From positions 1-6,726 of the forward strand of contig CAVIAA010000041.1 in NCBI GenBank assembly GCA_963640685.1: a stretch of DNA of 6,726 nt. Direction: 5' to 3'. The notes beneath the pieces are model-generated. The model saw only the letters and a program-made list of their open reading frames with translations, had not been told where the DNA came from and ran no database searches. Every line of letters starts with the position of its first letter. Position 1 is the first letter of the stretch. The DNA is from SFEL01 sp963640685 (GTDB taxonomy: Bacteria > Bacillota > Clostridia > Christensenellales > CAG-138). The translations under genes were made by a program, and so were the position numbers. Positions 5,503-6,726 of the stretch are shown here, one piece after another.

Positions 5503-6423
5503 ATGAAGCGATTTGCCGTATCCGCCCTTGCGCTGCTGATGCTGCTTTCGGCCGGCTGCAAAGAGGAGACCGCCGCAGCGCCGAGCGAGGAGCAGGTCGT
5601 TGAGCCCATCGAGGCCTCGCCCTCGCCAACGCCCAGCGTCACGCCTTCGCCCGAGCCGGAGAATAGCTATATATTCCCATACGAGACCAAACTTGAGGAG
5701 GCGGAGGCCGAAAACCCGGACGTCGTCGGGTATATCTGCATCCCGGGCACAAACATCGATTACCCGATACTCTACGGGCAGGGCTGGTTTTACCAGACGC
5801 ACGACATAAAGATGTCCAAGAACAACGTAGGCTCGGTGTACTCGCACTTTACCATGCCGCTGTATGAGGAGCTTGGCGTTGACCAGAATCTTGTCATCGC
5901 AGCCGCAAACGCGAGAACGAGCAGAACGCTGTTCCACGAGCTGCACCACGTTCAGGAGGTCAACCTCGGAAAGACCAACTGCGCCTATAAGCAGTGCAAC
6001 GCCGCGCTGGATAAGGAGACGCTGCCGGATTTCAGCACCGAGGAGGGGCGGATCTGGGATATCGCCATATGCGGAATCGAGGCTCGCTGGGAAATTTGGG
6101 CGATGTACGAGGCAGGCGGGGACAGAATGGTGTACTACAACACCTGGTTCCCGAGCGTGAACAAAAAGACCGGCAGGTATGACTACGTCCCGCAGGGCGA
6201 GGAGGAGATACAGAGATGGATAGACAGGCAGCTGAAGGCCAGCCAGTACGACTTCGGCGTTGAGGTTTCGCCGTCGGATCAGTTCCTGACCATATACACC
6301 TCCGGCGACGACCACGATTCCAGCGAGGATTCATCACGGCTGTACTTCTTCCTCAAGCAGGTAGAGCCGAAAACCGAAAAGACCTTCCCGCGGGCGGCCG
6401 CGGAGCAGACAGAGGCACAATAA
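5503..6423 (+). CDS. Class B sortase-like lipoprotein with lost catalytic His and Cys (pseudo-sortase)
   Basis: A 306-residue paralogue of the preceding gene, with the same order: 18-residue signal peptide, relaxed lipobox (LSAGC, Cys19), Ser/Pro-rich linker (about 38-53), then the sortase B domain starting at DVVGYICIPGTNIDYPIL. Across a 46-residue stretch around HELHH and the CAYKQC insert I count 35 identities with the first copy. The catalytic His is Ala135 (codon GCA, 5905-5907) and the catalytic Cys is Ser267 (codon TCC, 6301-6303), while Arg279 is kept. The frame is open and otherwise well conserved, so it looks like a maintained pseudoenzyme rather than a decaying gene. The ATG at 5503 is preferred because it gives a signal peptide the same length as in the first copy. 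A TTG at 5497 is better spaced (6 bases) from AAAGG (5486-5490) and remains possible. Confidence 0.85.
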   Translation: MKRFAVSALALLMLLSAGCKEETAAAPSEEQVVEPIEASPSPTPSVTPSPEPENSYIFPYETKLEEAEAENPDVVGYICIPGTNIDYPILYGQGWFYQTHDIKMSKNNVGSVYSHFTMPLYEELGVDQNLVIAAANARTSRTLFHELHHVQEVNLGKTNCAYKQCNAALDKETLPDFSTEEGRIWDIAICGIEARWEIWAMYEAGGDRMVYYNTWFPSVNKKTGRYDYVPQGEEEIQRWIDRQLKASQYDFGVEVSPSDQFLTIYTSGDDHDSSEDSSRLYFFLKQVEPKTEKTFPRAAAEQTEAQ

Positions 6424-6428
6424 CAGCA

Positions 6429-6456
6429 GGGGAGCGCATAGCAGCGCCCCCTTTTT
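6429..6456 (+). terminator. Rho-independent terminator of the sortase-like operon
   Basis: GGGG (6429-6432) plus GCGC (6434-6437) pair with GCGC (6444-6447) plus CCCC (6448-6451), with one bulged A and a 6-base loop, followed by TTTTT (6452-6456). It starts 5 bases after the stop codon of the second gene. Confidence 0.9.
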
Positions 6457-6689
6457 GTATACCGAGGGCAAAGCAAATGTGAACGAAAAATGATATATTA
6501 AATGGATTGATGCGAATTTCGTAGAAAAACGGAGAATTTACGAAATATAACTGTATATACCGGGGTAAAACGGCTTAAAATCCGTAGTTATGCGTGATAA
6601 ACGGCGAATACGGCAAAAAGCCGAATTGTGTCGGGCGCGCTTTTTTGCTAAACTATAAAACGTTCCGAGCAAAACGCGGGGCGCGCACC
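6457..6689. other. Gene-free A+T-rich gap with inverted repeats and weak signals
   Basis: No convincing gene is seen. ATTTCGTA (6516-6523) and TACGAAAT (6539-6546) form a perfect 8-bp inverted repeat with a 15-base spacer. AAACGG occurs at 6527, 6568 and 6599. A hairpin flanked by A and T runs (GCAAAAAGC 6613-6621, GCTTTTTTGC 6639-6648) could be a two-way terminator. Overlapping it, TTGTGT (6626-6631) and TAAACT (6649-6654), 17 bases apart, are a weak rightward promoter candidate. GGGCGCGC is repeated at 6633-6640 and 6679-6686. These readings partly exclude each other. Confidence 0.4.
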
Positions 6690-6704
6690 TTGAAAACTAT
6701 ATAG
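6690..6704 (+). promoter_or_regulatory. BoxA-like sequence, possible start of an rRNA-type leader
   Basis: CTTGAAAACTATATAG, followed by GTGCAAATAGACGAAG, resembles the TTTGAAAACTAAACAAGACAAA-type leader or spacer that precedes rRNA genes in Bacillota. That would place an rRNA gene just to the right of the window. The same 15 bases occur inverted in the mobile element leader (437-451), so a second mobile element is the alternative. Confidence 0.3.
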
Positions 6705-6726
6705 TGCAAATAGACGAAGAAACGCG

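Noticed and set aside
5395..6315. Minus-strand frame of about 306 codons over the second sortase-like gene
   Set aside because: Same reason: a shadow of a conserved plus-strand gene, with no ribosome binding site.
1..6726. CRISPR array, tRNA gene or insertion sequence transposase
   Set aside because: No regularly spaced repeats, no cloverleaf or CCA-ended tRNA pattern and no transposase motif were seen on either strand.

Overview
The window looks like a chromosomal stretch of a Clostridia-type Gram-positive bacterium (Bacillota). Supporting signs are AGGAGG ribosome binding sites, consensus sigma-A promoters, a greA-lysS operon, class B sortase-like proteins, and the end of a Tn916-type integrative element. 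The chromosomal genes are GC-rich; the first ~535 bases are visibly richer in A+T. Species cannot be named from the sequence.

Layout: (1) Bases 1 to about 535 are the end of a mobile element running leftward off the window. It holds the first 18 codons of a RepA_N-type replication initiator, a cysteine-rich small gene overlapping it by ATGA, and a long leader. The leader contains two rho-independent terminators, a possible 21-residue leader peptide and repeats resembling the arm-type integrase sites of Tn916. (2) Bases 540-2557 are lysS and greA, leftward, from a consensus TTGACA-17-TATAAT promoter. (3) Bases 2724-4267 are a divergent pair: an unrecognised single-pass membrane protein and a DusB-type tRNA-dihydrouridine synthase, 2 bases apart. 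(4) Bases 4268-4469 are a regulatory gap with two candidate promoters, a nested hairpin and a triple CATTGC/GCAATG inverted repeat. (5) Bases 4470-6423 hold two tandem paralogous lipoproteins with a class B sortase fold, closed by a strong terminator. The first keeps the His-Cys-Arg catalytic triad; the second has Ala for His and Ser for Cys. (6) Bases 6457-6726 contain no gene; the right edge resembles an rRNA-operon leader.

How they fit: greA, lysS and dusB are translation and transcription housekeeping genes often neighbours in Clostridia, here with dusB divergent. The element entered just past lysS in the same orientation, so host read-through would run into its attenuated leader. The most unusual content is the lipid-anchored sortase and its catalytically disabled partner, a possible enzyme/pseudoenzyme pair at the cell surface.
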